A stretch of DNA of 64,000 bases from Paenibacillus sp. Soil766 (lineage in GTDB: Bacteria; Bacillota; Bacilli; Paenibacillales; NBRC-103111): contig NZ_LMSJ01000026.1 in assembly GCF_001428105.1 (NCBI RefSeq), positions 21,808 to 85,807 on the forward strand. Direction: 5' to 3'. Numbering within the stretch: the stretch's first letter is position 1; every line of letters starts with the position of its first letter. The translations under genes and the position numbers were made by a program. This document shows, one piece after another, positions 8,491 to 17,917 of this stretch. Under the pieces are notes generated by a model. That model had not been told where the DNA came from, made no database searches, and was given only the letters and a program-made list of their open reading frames with translations.

Positions 8491-8946
8491 ATGGTAATGA
8501 TAACCATACTACGAAAGTTTATTTCATTAAAACGTAAGGCGATGTTTCTATTTATAGAGGCTTTTATTTATTTGGCGTGGGCTAGAATCCTCATATCGGT
8601 TCCCTTCGCTAAGATCGCGCCTTCGTTAGGTAAAGCAATGGAGGAATCGGCTCAGGATCAGCCTAATATCCGGAAAAGTGATCTCATTGGGATTCATGAT
8701 GCGATTCAAATCATAAGTCGACATACATTATGGGAAAGCAAATGTTTAGTCAGGGCGATAGCAGCTATGAAAATGTTAAAGAGGCGCGAAATTTCCTGTA
8801 CGCTTTATTTGGGGACGCGTAAAGATGAAACAGGTAAAATGATTGCACATGCCTGGCTTCGGAGTGGTCCGTTCTTTATTACCGGTGCGGAGGGTAAGGA
8901 TGGTTATAGTGTTGTCGGAAAATTTGCAAATCATTATAACAAGTAG
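8491..8946 (+). CDS. lasso leader peptidase B2 (transglutaminase-like), 151 aa
   Basis: Cysteine protease that removes the leader before ring closure. The core motif WESKCLVRAIAAMKML has the catalytic Cys (residue 85 from the chosen start), and AHAWL supplies the His (residue 120), as in other B2 proteins; the third residue is less clear. A hydrophobic N-terminal helix (about 14-40) is common in this family. Start is uncertain: ATGs at 8479, 8488 and 8491 are in frame; GGAG six bases before 8491 favours it. It sits between the exporter and the nucleotidyltransferase-like gene. Confidence 0.88.
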   Translation: MVMITILRKFISLKRKAMFLFIEAFIYLAWARILISVPFAKIAPSLGKAMEESAQDQPNIRKSDLIGIHDAIQIISRHTLWESKCLVRAIAAMKMLKRREISCTLYLGTRKDETGKMIAHAWLRSGPFFITGAEGKDGYSVVGKFANHYNK

Positions 8947-8967
8947 AATAAGGGTGGGAGGATCGAA

Positions 8968-10155
8968 ATGAGTATTAGTTCGCAAGCGACATCAGCATTA
9001 TTTTCAAAAGAATTGAAATTGCTGCTTGCATTTATGAATATGCCCCCCGGTGAAAAGCAGATCAATATGTGTAATGAAAACTTCAAAGACATTGATTGGG
9101 ACGAGTTACTTGTACTGACTAGACATCACCGTGTATATCCGAATGTATATGATCATCTTAGGCAAATAAATGATGAGCGCATACCAGCATATGTCATACG
9201 GCAGTTGCAGAAGGACTATCAACGTAATACGTTCTCTATGCTGCATTTAAGCTCGGAAATGGGTAATATTGCCAAACAATGTAATGAAACGGGTATTCGT
9301 GTCTTAGTGCTAAAGGGACCAGTGCTGGCAGATGATTTGTATGGTGATGTATCACTTCGAACATGCAGTGATTTAGACATTCTTATTCCTATCGATAACC
9401 TGATGCAAGCAGAATCAATGCTTGTTGGACTTGGTTATGTGAAAGAGGAGGTCTACAAAACGATCCTTGGTGATTGGAAATGGCGGCATCATCACATCAC
9501 ATATAAACACCCTCAGAAGGGAATTAAACTTGAAATTCATTGGAGATTAGGACCCGGTCCTGGGAAAGAAATTCCTTTCAATGAACTTTGGGAAAATAAA
9601 CGAATGTGTTCCATTACCAAACATCCTGTCTATTATCTAGGAAGAGAGGATTTATTCCTATTTCTTGCATCCCATGGCGCTCGTCATGGCTGGTCACGAT
9701 TACGCTGGTTGGTGGACATCGACCGAATCCTTAGACAAGATTTGGAACATGATCGGCTTAAGTATCAACTAAAGAAATATCGTCAGAGTCATATTGCTGC
9801 ACAAGCGATCATACTAGCTGTTAAGCTGCTACAAACGCCACTTACCAATGAACTTGAGTCTATAGCAATGGCTAAACGCGGGGGACATCTCGCTGAAGAT
9901 GCTTATTTCTACATTCATCAAAAAGTAAATCTCCATACGATTCCTGTGCCAGATCATATTTCAAAATATCATAAACGTCATCTATTCTCTCTAATGACAT
10001 ACTGGCAGAAAGTATTGTTCATTTTAAGTTTTTTATATCCGTATCCAGAGGATGCTGAAACATTAAAATTACCTCAACCACTACATGTACTATACTTTCC
10101 ATTACGTCCACTCCTATGGACATGGAGGAAAACGAAAAAACACGTGTTGTCATAG
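8968..10155 (+). CDS. nucleotidyltransferase family protein (NTP_transf_5-like), 395 aa
   Basis: Last gene of the lasso operon. It has the family pattern LKGPVLADDLYGDVSLRT followed by CSDLDILIP, whose two Asp residues bind metal in nucleotidyltransferases, and a conserved HWRLG segment shared in form with HWNVL in the relative at 1978. GGGAGG seven bases upstream fixes the ATG at 8968. Such genes recur in kinase-containing Paenibacillus and Bacillus lasso clusters but have no demonstrated role. A tailoring reaction, perhaps acting on the phosphorylated C-terminus, is a guess. No clear terminator follows before the EPS locus 1 promoter. Confidence 0.87.
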   Translation: MSISSQATSALFSKELKLLLAFMNMPPGEKQINMCNENFKDIDWDELLVLTRHHRVYPNVYDHLRQINDERIPAYVIRQLQKDYQRNTFSMLHLSSEMGNIAKQCNETGIRVLVLKGPVLADDLYGDVSLRTCSDLDILIPIDNLMQAESMLVGLGYVKEEVYKTILGDWKWRHHHITYKHPQKGIKLEIHWRLGPGPGKEIPFNELWENKRMCSITKHPVYYLGREDLFLFLASHGARHGWSRLRWLVDIDRILRQDLEHDRLKYQLKKYRQSHIAAQAIILAVKLLQTPLTNELESIAMAKRGGHLAEDAYFYIHQKVNLHTIPVPDHISKYHKRHLFSLMTYWQKVLFILSFLYPYPEDAETLKLPQPLHVLYFPLRPLLWTWRKTKKHVLS

Positions 10156-10212
10156 GCAAACTATGGCAAAGCCAAGTCATTTGTAAACGTTCTCTATTGA
10201 AGTGTAATTATG

Positions 10213-10241
10213 TTGACATGTTCTTTATAAAGAACTATACT
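10213..10241 (+). promoter_or_regulatory. EPS locus 1 promoter with SinR-type operator in the spacer
   Basis: Consensus TTGACA (10213-10218), 17-base spacer, TATACT (10236-10241). The perfect palindrome GTTCTTTATAAAGAAC fills 10220-10235 of the spacer, so a bound repressor would exclude RNA polymerase. A half-site GTTCTCT lies upstream at 10189-10195. Confidence 0.88.
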
Positions 10242-10255
10242 TGAGATGAGTGGAT

Positions 10256-10271
10256 GTTCTTTATAAAGAAC
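10256..10271. promoter_or_regulatory. second SinR-type operator of EPS locus 1
   Basis: A second perfect GTTCTTTATAAAGAAC, 36 bases (about 3.4 helical turns) centre to centre after the first, lies just downstream of the predicted transcription start and 35 bases before the first start codon. Confidence 0.85.
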
Positions 10272-10306
10272 TATTATTTTTGCTCAAATTAGGAGAGAGG
10301 TATCCC

Positions 10307-11029
10307 ATGACAATTCCTAAGATTATTCACTACTGTTGGTTTGGACATAATGAGAAGCCCGATATCGTGAAGCGATGTATTCAAAGCTGGCATAACCATC
10401 TAAAGGACTATCAGTTCATCGAGTGGAATGAGAATAACTTTGATATCAGCTGTAATGTATATGTAAAAGAAGCTTACGAAGTGGGGAAATTTGCGTTCGT
10501 TAGCGATTATGCAAGGGTGTTTGCTCTTCATCACTTTGGTGGTATTTACTTAGATACCGACGTCGAAGTGTTCAAATCGTTTGATGACCTGCTGCATCAT
10601 GACTCCTTTTGGGGATTCGAGCAAGAAAATTTCATAGCAACAAGTACCATTGGCGCCGCGAAAGGAAATAAGCTCATCCAGGATTTTATGGAATCCTATC
10701 ATCATAAGAATTTCATTCGTGCAGATGGCAGCTTTGATTCCCTGACCAATGTGGCGATCGTCACGAAGATCCTTGGTGGTATGGGGGTCAAACCAAATGG
10801 TCTATATCAGGACATAGAGGGTGTAGGAACATTTTATCCGCAAACCTATTTTTCTCCTTATGACTACATTAACTGTCGAACATTCATGTCCAATCATACC
10901 TACGCCATGCATCACTTTTATAAGAGCTGGTTGCCACCTAAGGCACGATTCAAAAGCAATATGAAAGTAATCGTATCGAAAGTTATAGGTGGAGAAAATA
11001 TTGCTAGAATACGGAAGCTATTGAGTTAA
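10307..11029 (+). CDS. glycosyltransferase with DXD motif (capsular type), 240 aa
   Basis: Begins TIPKIIHYCWFG and contains FGGIYLDTDVEVF, the DXD nucleotide-sugar/metal site of the Gly_transf_sug family found in capsule and EPS clusters. It would add one sugar to the lipid-linked repeat unit at the cytoplasmic membrane face. An ATG-type frame extends upstream to 10250 through the operator, but AGGAGAGAGG just before 10307 fixes the start. First gene of EPS locus 1. The sugar it transfers cannot be read from sequence. Confidence 0.88.
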   Translation: MTIPKIIHYCWFGHNEKPDIVKRCIQSWHNHLKDYQFIEWNENNFDISCNVYVKEAYEVGKFAFVSDYARVFALHHFGGIYLDTDVEVFKSFDDLLHHDSFWGFEQENFIATSTIGAAKGNKLIQDFMESYHHKNFIRADGSFDSLTNVAIVTKILGGMGVKPNGLYQDIEGVGTFYPQTYFSPYDYINCRTFMSNHTYAMHHFYKSWLPPKARFKSNMKVIVSKVIGGENIARIRKLLS

Positions 11030-11050
11030 AAAAATAGTGGGGAGAAGAAT

Positions 11051-11656
11051 ATGATACGTATTATGCGTAAAATAATGTCTACAATTATCGCAGAAAGCCG
11101 CGGCAGGGGACTTTATTACACCGTAGTAATGAATCTAGTTCATATCATTGGGATTCTGAGGGCTTGCGTAAACAAGCTGATCTATTTGAAAAATATGAAA
11201 TCCACCATATTCTCGCTTCAATCGAATAGTTGGATAGATGCATTTAGTAAACATGCAAAGATTCATATTGGGAAATATGTTTTTATCAGGAAAAATGTAA
11301 GCATCAGAGTCGATCACTTTGGAGAACTTTTTATTGCTGATAAAGTTTTTATTAATGACAACTGTATCATTAATTGTGCGCACAGAATTTCAATTGGCAA
11401 GTATACTAAGATAGCTCCAAATGTATGCATTAATGATCATGATCACAATTTTAAGAAATCCATCGAAGGTCATCTCCTTATGGGGGAAGTTATCATCGGA
11501 GATAATGTTTGGATTGGCTCTAATGTGGTCATTCTTCGCGACACGGTTATTGGTGATAATGCTGTTATCGCAGCTGGAAGTGTAGTAAAGGGGAATGTTC
11601 CTGCCAACACGGTATTCTTAAATAAAAGGGAAAAGAGCTATGTTCAATATGCATAA
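11051..11656 (+). CDS. hexapeptide-repeat acetyltransferase, 201 aa
   Basis: The C-terminal two thirds are left-handed beta-helix repeats, for example VIIGDNVWIGSNVVILRDT and VIGDNAVIAAGSVV, with NDHDHNF in the active-site loop as in maltose/galactoside-type O-acetyltransferases. The N-terminus carries a short hydrophobic segment (residues about 23-40). It probably O-acetylates a sugar of the repeat unit. GGGGAG upstream fits the ATG at 11051. The stop overlaps the next glycosyltransferase by 17 bases. Confidence 0.85.
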   Translation: MIRIMRKIMSTIIAESRGRGLYYTVVMNLVHIIGILRACVNKLIYLKNMKSTIFSLQSNSWIDAFSKHAKIHIGKYVFIRKNVSIRVDHFGELFIADKVFINDNCIINCAHRISIGKYTKIAPNVCINDHDHNFKKSIEGHLLMGEVIIGDNVWIGSNVVILRDTVIGDNAVIAAGSVVKGNVPANTVFLNKREKSYVQYA

Positions 11657-12884
11657 AATTTTGATTACAGTGTATGACATGGAAATTGGCGGAATCGAAA
11701 GAAGCTTAATCAACATGCTGGAGAGTTTCGATTACGATAACTATGAAGTGGATTTATTTATTTGTAGTCATTCAGGAGATTTCTTAAGTCTAATTCCAGA
11801 GAAAGTAAATGTACTGCCGCAGATAGCTAGCTACACGGTATTTAGGAAGTCCATGCTTCAATGTTTAAGGGAAGGGCATTTCTCGGCTCTATGTGTTAGA
11901 TTGCTTAGCAAAGCAATCGCAGGAGTGAAAGCTAAAATAAGGAAACTTAAAGAGGGTTCGGGTTATATCCAAATGCAGCTTAATCTTAAATACGCTACTT
12001 ATGTGTTGCCAAAGTTTAAGAAGAAATATGATTTAGCTATCAGCTATGCTTGGCCTCATGATATTGTAGCGAATAAGGTTGTGGCAGCTAAGAAAATTGC
12101 GTGGATCCATACAGACTACAGCGAATTAGAAATCGATAACGAAATTGACTGGGCTGTTTGGAACAAGTTTGATGCAATTGCATCCATCTCAGAAGCCGTT
12201 ACGGAAGCATTTGTAAAGACATATCCTTCTCTGCATAACAAAATTAAATTGATCGAGAATATTACTTCGCCTGGGTTTATTAAGAAAATTGCGGATGAAC
12301 AATGTCTATTAGACGAAAGCTACCAGGATTCCTATAACATCGTATCTGTTGGAAGATTGTCCTATGTAAAGGGATTTGATTTGGCTGTCAAAGCATTAAG
12401 GATATTACACGATAAGGGCCTTACTCAAATCAAGTGGTTCATAGTTGGATACGGTGGATATGAAGCGGAGCTAAAACAGCAAATCTTAGAGAATAAATTA
12501 GAAGACAGCTTTATACTTTTAGGCAAGCAAATAAACCCATATCCATTTATTAGGGGATGTGACTTATATGTTCAGCCGTCCAGGTATGAAGGGAAAGCAG
12601 TAACAGTGACTGAAGCGCAAATCCTAGGAAAGCCTATATTATTAACTAATTATCCTACGGCGAAAAGTCAGATAGAAGACGGGGTAGACGGGGTAATTTG
12701 CGGTTTAAGTGTTGAAGGGCTAGTTGATGGGATAGAGAGTTTGTATAGGAATAGTGACCTTAGAAATGACTTATCTTATAACTGCTTGCAAACAAGCTAC
12801 AGCAACACATCTGAATTAAATAAACTATACAACATAGTGAATGTACCTGAGCAGAACTATGTGTTAAAGGAAGTGAGAGTATGA
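11640..12884 (+). CDS. GT4-family glycosyltransferase, 414 aa
   Basis: GT-B fold enzyme. The N-terminus has MEIGGIERSLINML, the usual GT4 opening, and the C-terminal domain has VGRLSYVKGFDLAV, LLGKQINPYPFI and the nucleotide-binding PSRYEGKAVTVTEAQILGKP with the conserved E-x7-E-like pair. It is similar in layout to the other GT4 gene at 14011, and both contain the unusual NPYPF/NPYPYIK element, so they are probably related by an old duplication. A four-base ATGA overlap links it to the pyruvyltransferase gene. Confidence 0.9.
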   Translation: MFNMHKILITVYDMEIGGIERSLINMLESFDYDNYEVDLFICSHSGDFLSLIPEKVNVLPQIASYTVFRKSMLQCLREGHFSALCVRLLSKAIAGVKAKIRKLKEGSGYIQMQLNLKYATYVLPKFKKKYDLAISYAWPHDIVANKVVAAKKIAWIHTDYSELEIDNEIDWAVWNKFDAIASISEAVTEAFVKTYPSLHNKIKLIENITSPGFIKKIADEQCLLDESYQDSYNIVSVGRLSYVKGFDLAVKALRILHDKGLTQIKWFIVGYGGYEAELKQQILENKLEDSFILLGKQINPYPFIRGCDLYVQPSRYEGKAVTVTEAQILGKPILLTNYPTAKSQIEDGVDGVICGLSVEGLVDGIESLYRNSDLRNDLSYNCLQTSYSNTSELNKLYNIVNVPEQNYVLKEVRV

Positions 12885-13993
12885 AGGTTTGTACAATTAC
12901 TTGTCATGATGTGTATAATCATGGTGCCTCGTTACAGGCCTACGGTTTAATGAAATATCTAAAAAACTGTGGTCATGACGTAGAAATTATTGATTATAAA
13001 CCTGATTATCTAAGTAATCATTACAATCTATGGCGCATTGCTAACCCCAAATGGGAAAAGAATCTTGTAACAAAGTGCTTATATTTGTCACTCAAAATAC
13101 CTGAAAGAATATATGAACGTAGTAGAAAGAGAGCATTTGATAAATTTAAATCTAATTTCTTACACATCACGGATACTAGATATAAGTCAAATGAGGACTT
13201 AAAGAAAGACACGCCGTATGCAGATGCTTATCTATGTGGCAGTGACCAAATTTGGAACTGTTTACATAAGAATGGAAAGGATCCTGCGTTTTATCTAGAC
13301 TTTGTCCCAGACGAAAAAATAAAGGCATCTTATGCCGCCAGCTTTGCCACAGATACGATCTCTGCCGAGTATCAACCGGTTGTGAAGCAACGAGTAGAGA
13401 AATTAGATGCTGTTGGTGTGAGAGAAAAAAGTGGCGTTGAAATCCTAAATAAATTGAATATCAATAAAGCAAATCAAGTTGTCGATCCCGTGTTTTTGTT
13501 AGATAAAAATGATTGGAACCAAATTTGTACAAAAGAATTCCAGGAAAAATACATATTAATTTACGACTTTGACAACAGCAGCCTAATTAAGAAAATAGCA
13601 TTGGAAATTGCTAAAGAAAAGGGTTATAAAATTTACTCAGTTCATTCTGGTAAGCTCAAATACGCGGATAAGTACTTTACAGTAGATGGACCCGAGACCT
13701 TTGTATCCCTCGTTAGAAACGCACAATTCGTCATATCAAATTCATTTCATGCAGCTGTTTTTTCAGTTCTCTACGAGAGGTCGTTCGTTATTGTGAACAG
13801 AAATGAAGCAATAAACACCAGAATGAGAGATCTGCTGGACGATCTGCATCTAAAGGACAGACTAATAGATGAAAACTATAACTTAGAACAATTATTAGTA
13901 GCAATTGAGTATGAAGAGAGTAAGAGGCTTTTGAATGAAAAGATTAGACTTTCAAAGAAATATTTACAAGATGTACTTTCAATTCAGAAATAG
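12881..13993 (+). CDS. polysaccharide pyruvyl transferase family protein, 370 aa
   Basis: Starts MKVCTITCHDVYNHGASLQAY and contains LCGSDQIWN, SYAASFA, VGVREKSG and VISNSFHAAVFS, all hallmarks of the polysaccharide pyruvyl transferase (WcaK/CsaB-like) family. It would put a ketal pyruvate on a sugar, giving the polymer negative charge. Established for the family; the acceptor sugar here is unknown. Coupled by an ATGA overlap to the upstream glycosyltransferase. Confidence 0.88.
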   Translation: MKVCTITCHDVYNHGASLQAYGLMKYLKNCGHDVEIIDYKPDYLSNHYNLWRIANPKWEKNLVTKCLYLSLKIPERIYERSRKRAFDKFKSNFLHITDTRYKSNEDLKKDTPYADAYLCGSDQIWNCLHKNGKDPAFYLDFVPDEKIKASYAASFATDTISAEYQPVVKQRVEKLDAVGVREKSGVEILNKLNINKANQVVDPVFLLDKNDWNQICTKEFQEKYILIYDFDNSSLIKKIALEIAKEKGYKIYSVHSGKLKYADKYFTVDGPETFVSLVRNAQFVISNSFHAAVFSVLYERSFVIVNRNEAINTRMRDLLDDLHLKDRLIDENYNLEQLLVAIEYEESKRLLNEKIRLSKKYLQDVLSIQK

Positions 13994-14010
13994 GGCGAGA
14001 GGAGTCATGT

Positions 14011-15195
14011 ATGAAAAAGAAGATACTATTTGTCATAGACTCTTTACATAGTGGAGGGGCAGAAAAAAGTTTAATATCCTTGCTAACTTTATTTGATTAT
14101 CAGAACTATGAGGTAGATCTATTGATGTTTTCACCAGAAGGGTTATATTTACGATTATTACCGACAGAAGTTAATATTGTTAATGTTCCAAAAGATATAC
14201 AGATGAAACGTAATAGAATAATTGAAATAATAAAAAGTGGGGATTTAAAGACTTTATTCTCAAGAATTGGGTTAGCTATACATAATAGAAATCCATATGC
14301 TATTAAAAAAATGCATGGAGCTCAAATAAATTGGAAGTGGATGACTAATAGAATAAGTAAGCTAGAACAGAATTACGATGTGGCAATCGCTTATAGTCAA
14401 GGAATGCCTACTTATTTTGTTGCAGAAAAGGTAAATGCAGGTAAAAAAATTTCTTGGTTCAATACAGATTATAAATCGGCAAAATATAATAGGAAGTTTG
14501 ATTTTGATTATTTTGAAAAAATAGATAATATTGTAACTGTTTCTGAAGCATGCAAAGATGTCCTAATTGAAAATTTTGAGCAAATGAAAGAAAAGTTTGA
14601 AGTTATATATGATATTGTATCGCCTAAATTAATAAAGGAGATGTCAAATAAAGATAAAGGATTTATTGATACTAATGACGGTATAAGAATACTGACAATT
14701 GGAAGGCTTGTAGATGCTAAAGGATATGACTTAGCTTTAGAAGCATGCAATTTGCTTAAGAGTGAAGGAGTAAATTTCAGATGGTATGTACTTGGAGAAG
14801 GGCCGCTCAAATCTGAAATCCAAGATATTATTAAGGAAAAGAGACTAGAAGATAGATTTATTCTACTAGGAGTAAACTCTAATCCATATCCTTATATAAA
14901 AAATACGGACATATATGTACAGCCATCTAGGTTTGAAGGTAAACCTATAGCTGTTAATGAAGCGAAAGTACTTTGTAAACCTATTGTTGTTACAAATTTT
15001 AGTACAGTAAATAGTCAAATAACAAATGAGAAGAATGGATTAATAGTTGAAATGAACTCTCAAGATATATATAAAGGAATAAAAAAATTGATTAATAACA
15101 ACAATCTGAGGCAACAGATCAGTTCAAATTTAATGTTGGAAAATGTAGGGACTGAAGAGGAAATAAATAAAATATATGATTTGATTAAGTCATGA
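14011..15195 (+). CDS. GT4-family glycosyltransferase, 394 aa
   Basis: N-terminal LHSGGAEKSLISLL and C-terminal TIGRLVDAKGYDLALEA, LGVNSNPYPYIK and PSRFEGKPIAVNEAKVLCKP mark a GT-B retaining enzyme. AGAGGAG lies upstream of the ATG. From here to about 19.1 kb the DNA is clearly more AT-rich than the flanks, with many AAA/ATA/TTA codons, suggesting a different origin from the surrounding operon. It resembles the enzyme at 11640. Confidence 0.9.
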   Translation: MKKKILFVIDSLHSGGAEKSLISLLTLFDYQNYEVDLLMFSPEGLYLRLLPTEVNIVNVPKDIQMKRNRIIEIIKSGDLKTLFSRIGLAIHNRNPYAIKKMHGAQINWKWMTNRISKLEQNYDVAIAYSQGMPTYFVAEKVNAGKKISWFNTDYKSAKYNRKFDFDYFEKIDNIVTVSEACKDVLIENFEQMKEKFEVIYDIVSPKLIKEMSNKDKGFIDTNDGIRILTIGRLVDAKGYDLALEACNLLKSEGVNFRWYVLGEGPLKSEIQDIIKEKRLEDRFILLGVNSNPYPYIKNTDIYVQPSRFEGKPIAVNEAKVLCKPIVVTNFSTVNSQITNEKNGLIVEMNSQDIYKGIKKLINNNNLRQQISSNLMLENVGTEEEINKIYDLIKS

Positions 15196-15214
15196 CTATG
15201 ACGGTGGGTCTACA

Positions 15215-16771
15215 ATGAGAGTACAAAAGGCAAGTATAAACGTTATCGTAAATTTATTAACTTTTTTATTAGGGTTACTACCATCTTTTATTGTGAGAAA
15301 AGCTTTCTTAGATACGTTAGGTAATGAATTATTAGGCTTAACATCATTATATATAAATATTATAGGCTTACTTTCCATAGTGGAACTTGGCATAGGGAGT
15401 GCTATCATATATTCCTTATATAAACCCTATGCTGAGAATGATCAAATAAAAGTCAAGGGTTATTTGAATTTTTATTCCAAATTTTATAATACTGTTGGGT
15501 GTATCATTTTAGTACTAGGCTTAATCATGACTTTCTTTCTACAACTTTTTACTAAAGACCAAATAAACTTACTAGATGCACAGATATATTTTCTGTTATT
15601 TTTGGTAAATACTCTGATTAGTTACTTTTTTTCATATAAGATTTGCATTTTAAATGTTGCGCAAGATGGTTATAAAGTATCGATAGGAACTACGGCTAGC
15701 AAATTATTACTTTCCGTTTTACAGTTTTCAATGTTGAAATTATATCCGAGTTTATCTGTCTTTTTAATTGTCCAAATCGTGGTTAGTTTACTCTATTTTC
15801 TATGTATGAATTTATACATAGACAAGAAATACCCCTGGATTAAGAAGACAGTGGGGACAATAAACAATGAGGAAAGAATATCTTTAATTAAAAATGTCAA
15901 AGCCCTATTCATGCATAAGATTGGCGGCATATTAGTATTAGGGAGCAGTAATGTAGTGATATCTGCTTTTATAAATCTCACGGTTGTAGGCATATTTAAC
16001 AGCTATAGTATGATTTTAGGTGCAGCCCAAGGGTTAATTTCCAACTCACTCTCAGGCGTTTCAGCCAGTGTCGGTAATTTATTGGTGGATGGAGATAAAG
16101 ATACGGCTTATAAAGTCCATAAGAGACTGTTCTTCTTAAGTTTCTGGCTAGTTTCCTTTGCAACCATTGCATTACTGAATACGATTGAACAATTTGTGCT
16201 GTTATGGTTAGGAGACGGTCAAGTGCTGGATCCTTTGACCATCATACTATTAGTAATAAATTTCTACTTCTTTTTAATGCGTGGGTCTGTTGAACGGTTT
16301 AAAGAGGGTGGTGGGATTTATGTTCAAGATCGATATGCCCCATTAGTTGAAGCTGCTATTAATCTAAGTTCATCAATTGTCTTTGTTACTTTAATAGGAC
16401 TACCTGGCGTACTTTTAGGAACTTTAATAAGTAATGTGGCTGTTGTATTTTGGTTGAAGCCGAAAATGGTGTATAAGTATATATTTAAAGTCAGTTTAGT
16501 GGAGTATTTTATAATGTATATTAAGTACCTTTTGATCGGAGTTATTCCATTAACCATAACTTTCCTGGCAACAATATCGCTGAGAGATATGAAAAGTATT
16601 TATGCCTTAACAGGTAACTGTATCATCAATATCGTTCTAATTAACTTAATATATTACTTCATATTTAGGAAGAACGAAGAGTTCACTTATTTTAAAAATT
16701 TGTTAGGTAGTCTGTTTGGAAAGTATAAAATGCGATTTATTTCAATGCGTTTGAAACAAAAGGATTTTTAA
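15215..16771 (+). CDS. oligosaccharide flippase (Wzx, polysaccharide_synt family), 518 aa
   Basis: About 12-14 hydrophobic segments. The first region has the MATE-like pattern LLGLLPSFIVRKAFLDTLG and the middle has SNSLSGVSASVGNLLVDG, seen in Wzx-type exporters of undecaprenyl-linked repeat units. GGTGGG precedes the ATG at 15215. It is the only flippase of EPS loci 1 and 2 together; locus 2 has a polymerase but no flippase, so the two loci may cooperate. Confidence 0.88.
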   Translation: MRVQKASINVIVNLLTFLLGLLPSFIVRKAFLDTLGNELLGLTSLYINIIGLLSIVELGIGSAIIYSLYKPYAENDQIKVKGYLNFYSKFYNTVGCIILVLGLIMTFFLQLFTKDQINLLDAQIYFLLFLVNTLISYFFSYKICILNVAQDGYKVSIGTTASKLLLSVLQFSMLKLYPSLSVFLIVQIVVSLLYFLCMNLYIDKKYPWIKKTVGTINNEERISLIKNVKALFMHKIGGILVLGSSNVVISAFINLTVVGIFNSYSMILGAAQGLISNSLSGVSASVGNLLVDGDKDTAYKVHKRLFFLSFWLVSFATIALLNTIEQFVLLWLGDGQVLDPLTIILLVINFYFFLMRGSVERFKEGGGIYVQDRYAPLVEAAINLSSSIVFVTLIGLPGVLLGTLISNVAVVFWLKPKMVYKYIFKVSLVEYFIMYIKYLLIGVIPLTITFLATISLRDMKSIYALTGNCIINIVLINLIYYFIFRKNEEFTYFKNLLGSLFGKYKMRFISMRLKQKDF

Positions 16772-16806
16772 TGATTTTTATATTTTTAATCCAGGGGGTG
16801 AATGTA

Positions 16807-17913
16807 ATGCCGACAGATATACAGAGGAATAACAGATTTCCAGAATTAGACTTTGTGAGAGCTATAGCTGTTATCGCGGTTATTGTAATCCATGTGACTA
16901 GTATTACATTGACAAAAATGGCTCCTGATCAATTCACATTTATTGCAAGTGTTATTTTAAATCAATTGAGCCGGTTTTGCGTACCGGCATTTTTATTTGT
17001 TTCGGGTGTATTGGCTTTTCACAGTTACAAGAGGCACAATTATTCGCTATTAATCAAAGGGAAGATAAAGGATTTAATTGTTCCTTACGTAGTTTGGACA
17101 ATTTTGGGCTTAATATTTTTCTTATCATTCTCGAGTAATTATAAAGGTATCATTATGATCTTTCTAACAGGTAATGGGCCTTTTTACCAACTTTATTATA
17201 TCCCTCTTCTATTTCAAATGTTTGTCTTATTGCCATTCATAATCAAACTTGCTGGTAGTAAAAGAATAGTAATCAGTATACTGCTTGTAAATATTTTAAT
17301 GTATGTTGGGTATCAAACTTTACTATTGGGGGCTGTATTCAGCGATGATATAGTAGGATCAGCAAGTTCTATCCTACAGTCTACTTTTGTTGTTTGGATT
17401 AGTTACTTCTGTATGGGCGTATTTGCTGCGCTATATTACTCGCAATTACTTTTATTTATAAAATTAAAGCCAAAAGCATTCTTTGTTGCAATATATGTCA
17501 TGTCTGCTGTTGCATTAATTGCTGATGCATATTTAGGCTTTAGTAGTGATAAACAAATGGGAGCAATGGGTCATTTCAGATTAACTGTCATGATCTATTC
17601 TTTTGCAACTATGGCACTGCTAGTGAAATTTGGGATGACATATAAAAGTAATTTATTTACTTATTTGCATAGAAATTCATTTGGCATTTATCTTATTCAT
17701 GTCGCAGTTATTAAAGTTATTTTTATGCTATCATCGATTTTCTTCTCCAACCTATTTTTTATAATGTTAAGTACGCTGATAACCTTATTTGTCTCTTATG
17801 GCTGTGTTGAGCTTATTAAGAGGACTCCTATCTCATCATTGTTACTTGGGCAAAAAAAAAGTAGCAGGAACCAATCATCTGTAGTACCACTGCGTAATAG
17901 ATTGGAACGTTAA
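16807..17913 (+). CDS. acyltransferase 3 family membrane protein, 368 aa
   Basis: Typical OafA-like integral membrane acyltransferase: N-terminal FPELDFVRAIAVIAVIVIHV with the conserved Arg and His, SRFCVPAFLFVSG, then about ten hydrophobic segments, and a late YLHRNSFGIYLIHV. It would transfer acetyl or a similar group to the exported polysaccharide. Start at 16807 because CAGGGGG lies nine bases upstream; an ATG at 16771 would overlap the flippase stop and add a hydrophobic tail. Followed by a decayed second member of the family. Confidence 0.88.
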   Translation: MPTDIQRNNRFPELDFVRAIAVIAVIVIHVTSITLTKMAPDQFTFIASVILNQLSRFCVPAFLFVSGVLAFHSYKRHNYSLLIKGKIKDLIVPYVVWTILGLIFFLSFSSNYKGIIMIFLTGNGPFYQLYYIPLLFQMFVLLPFIIKLAGSKRIVISILLVNILMYVGYQTLLLGAVFSDDIVGSASSILQSTFVVWISYFCMGVFAALYYSQLLLFIKLKPKAFFVAIYVMSAVALIADAYLGFSSDKQMGAMGHFRLTVMIYSFATMALLVKFGMTYKSNLFTYLHRNSFGIYLIHVAVIKVIFMLSSIFFSNLFFIMLSTLITLFVSYGCVELIKRTPISSLLLGQKKSSRNQSSVVPLRNRLER

Positions 17914-17917
17914 GGAC

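Noticed and set aside
10156..10306. Second lasso precursor after the last lasso gene
   Set aside because: No short frame with a leader pattern is present; the space holds the EPS locus 1 promoter and operators.
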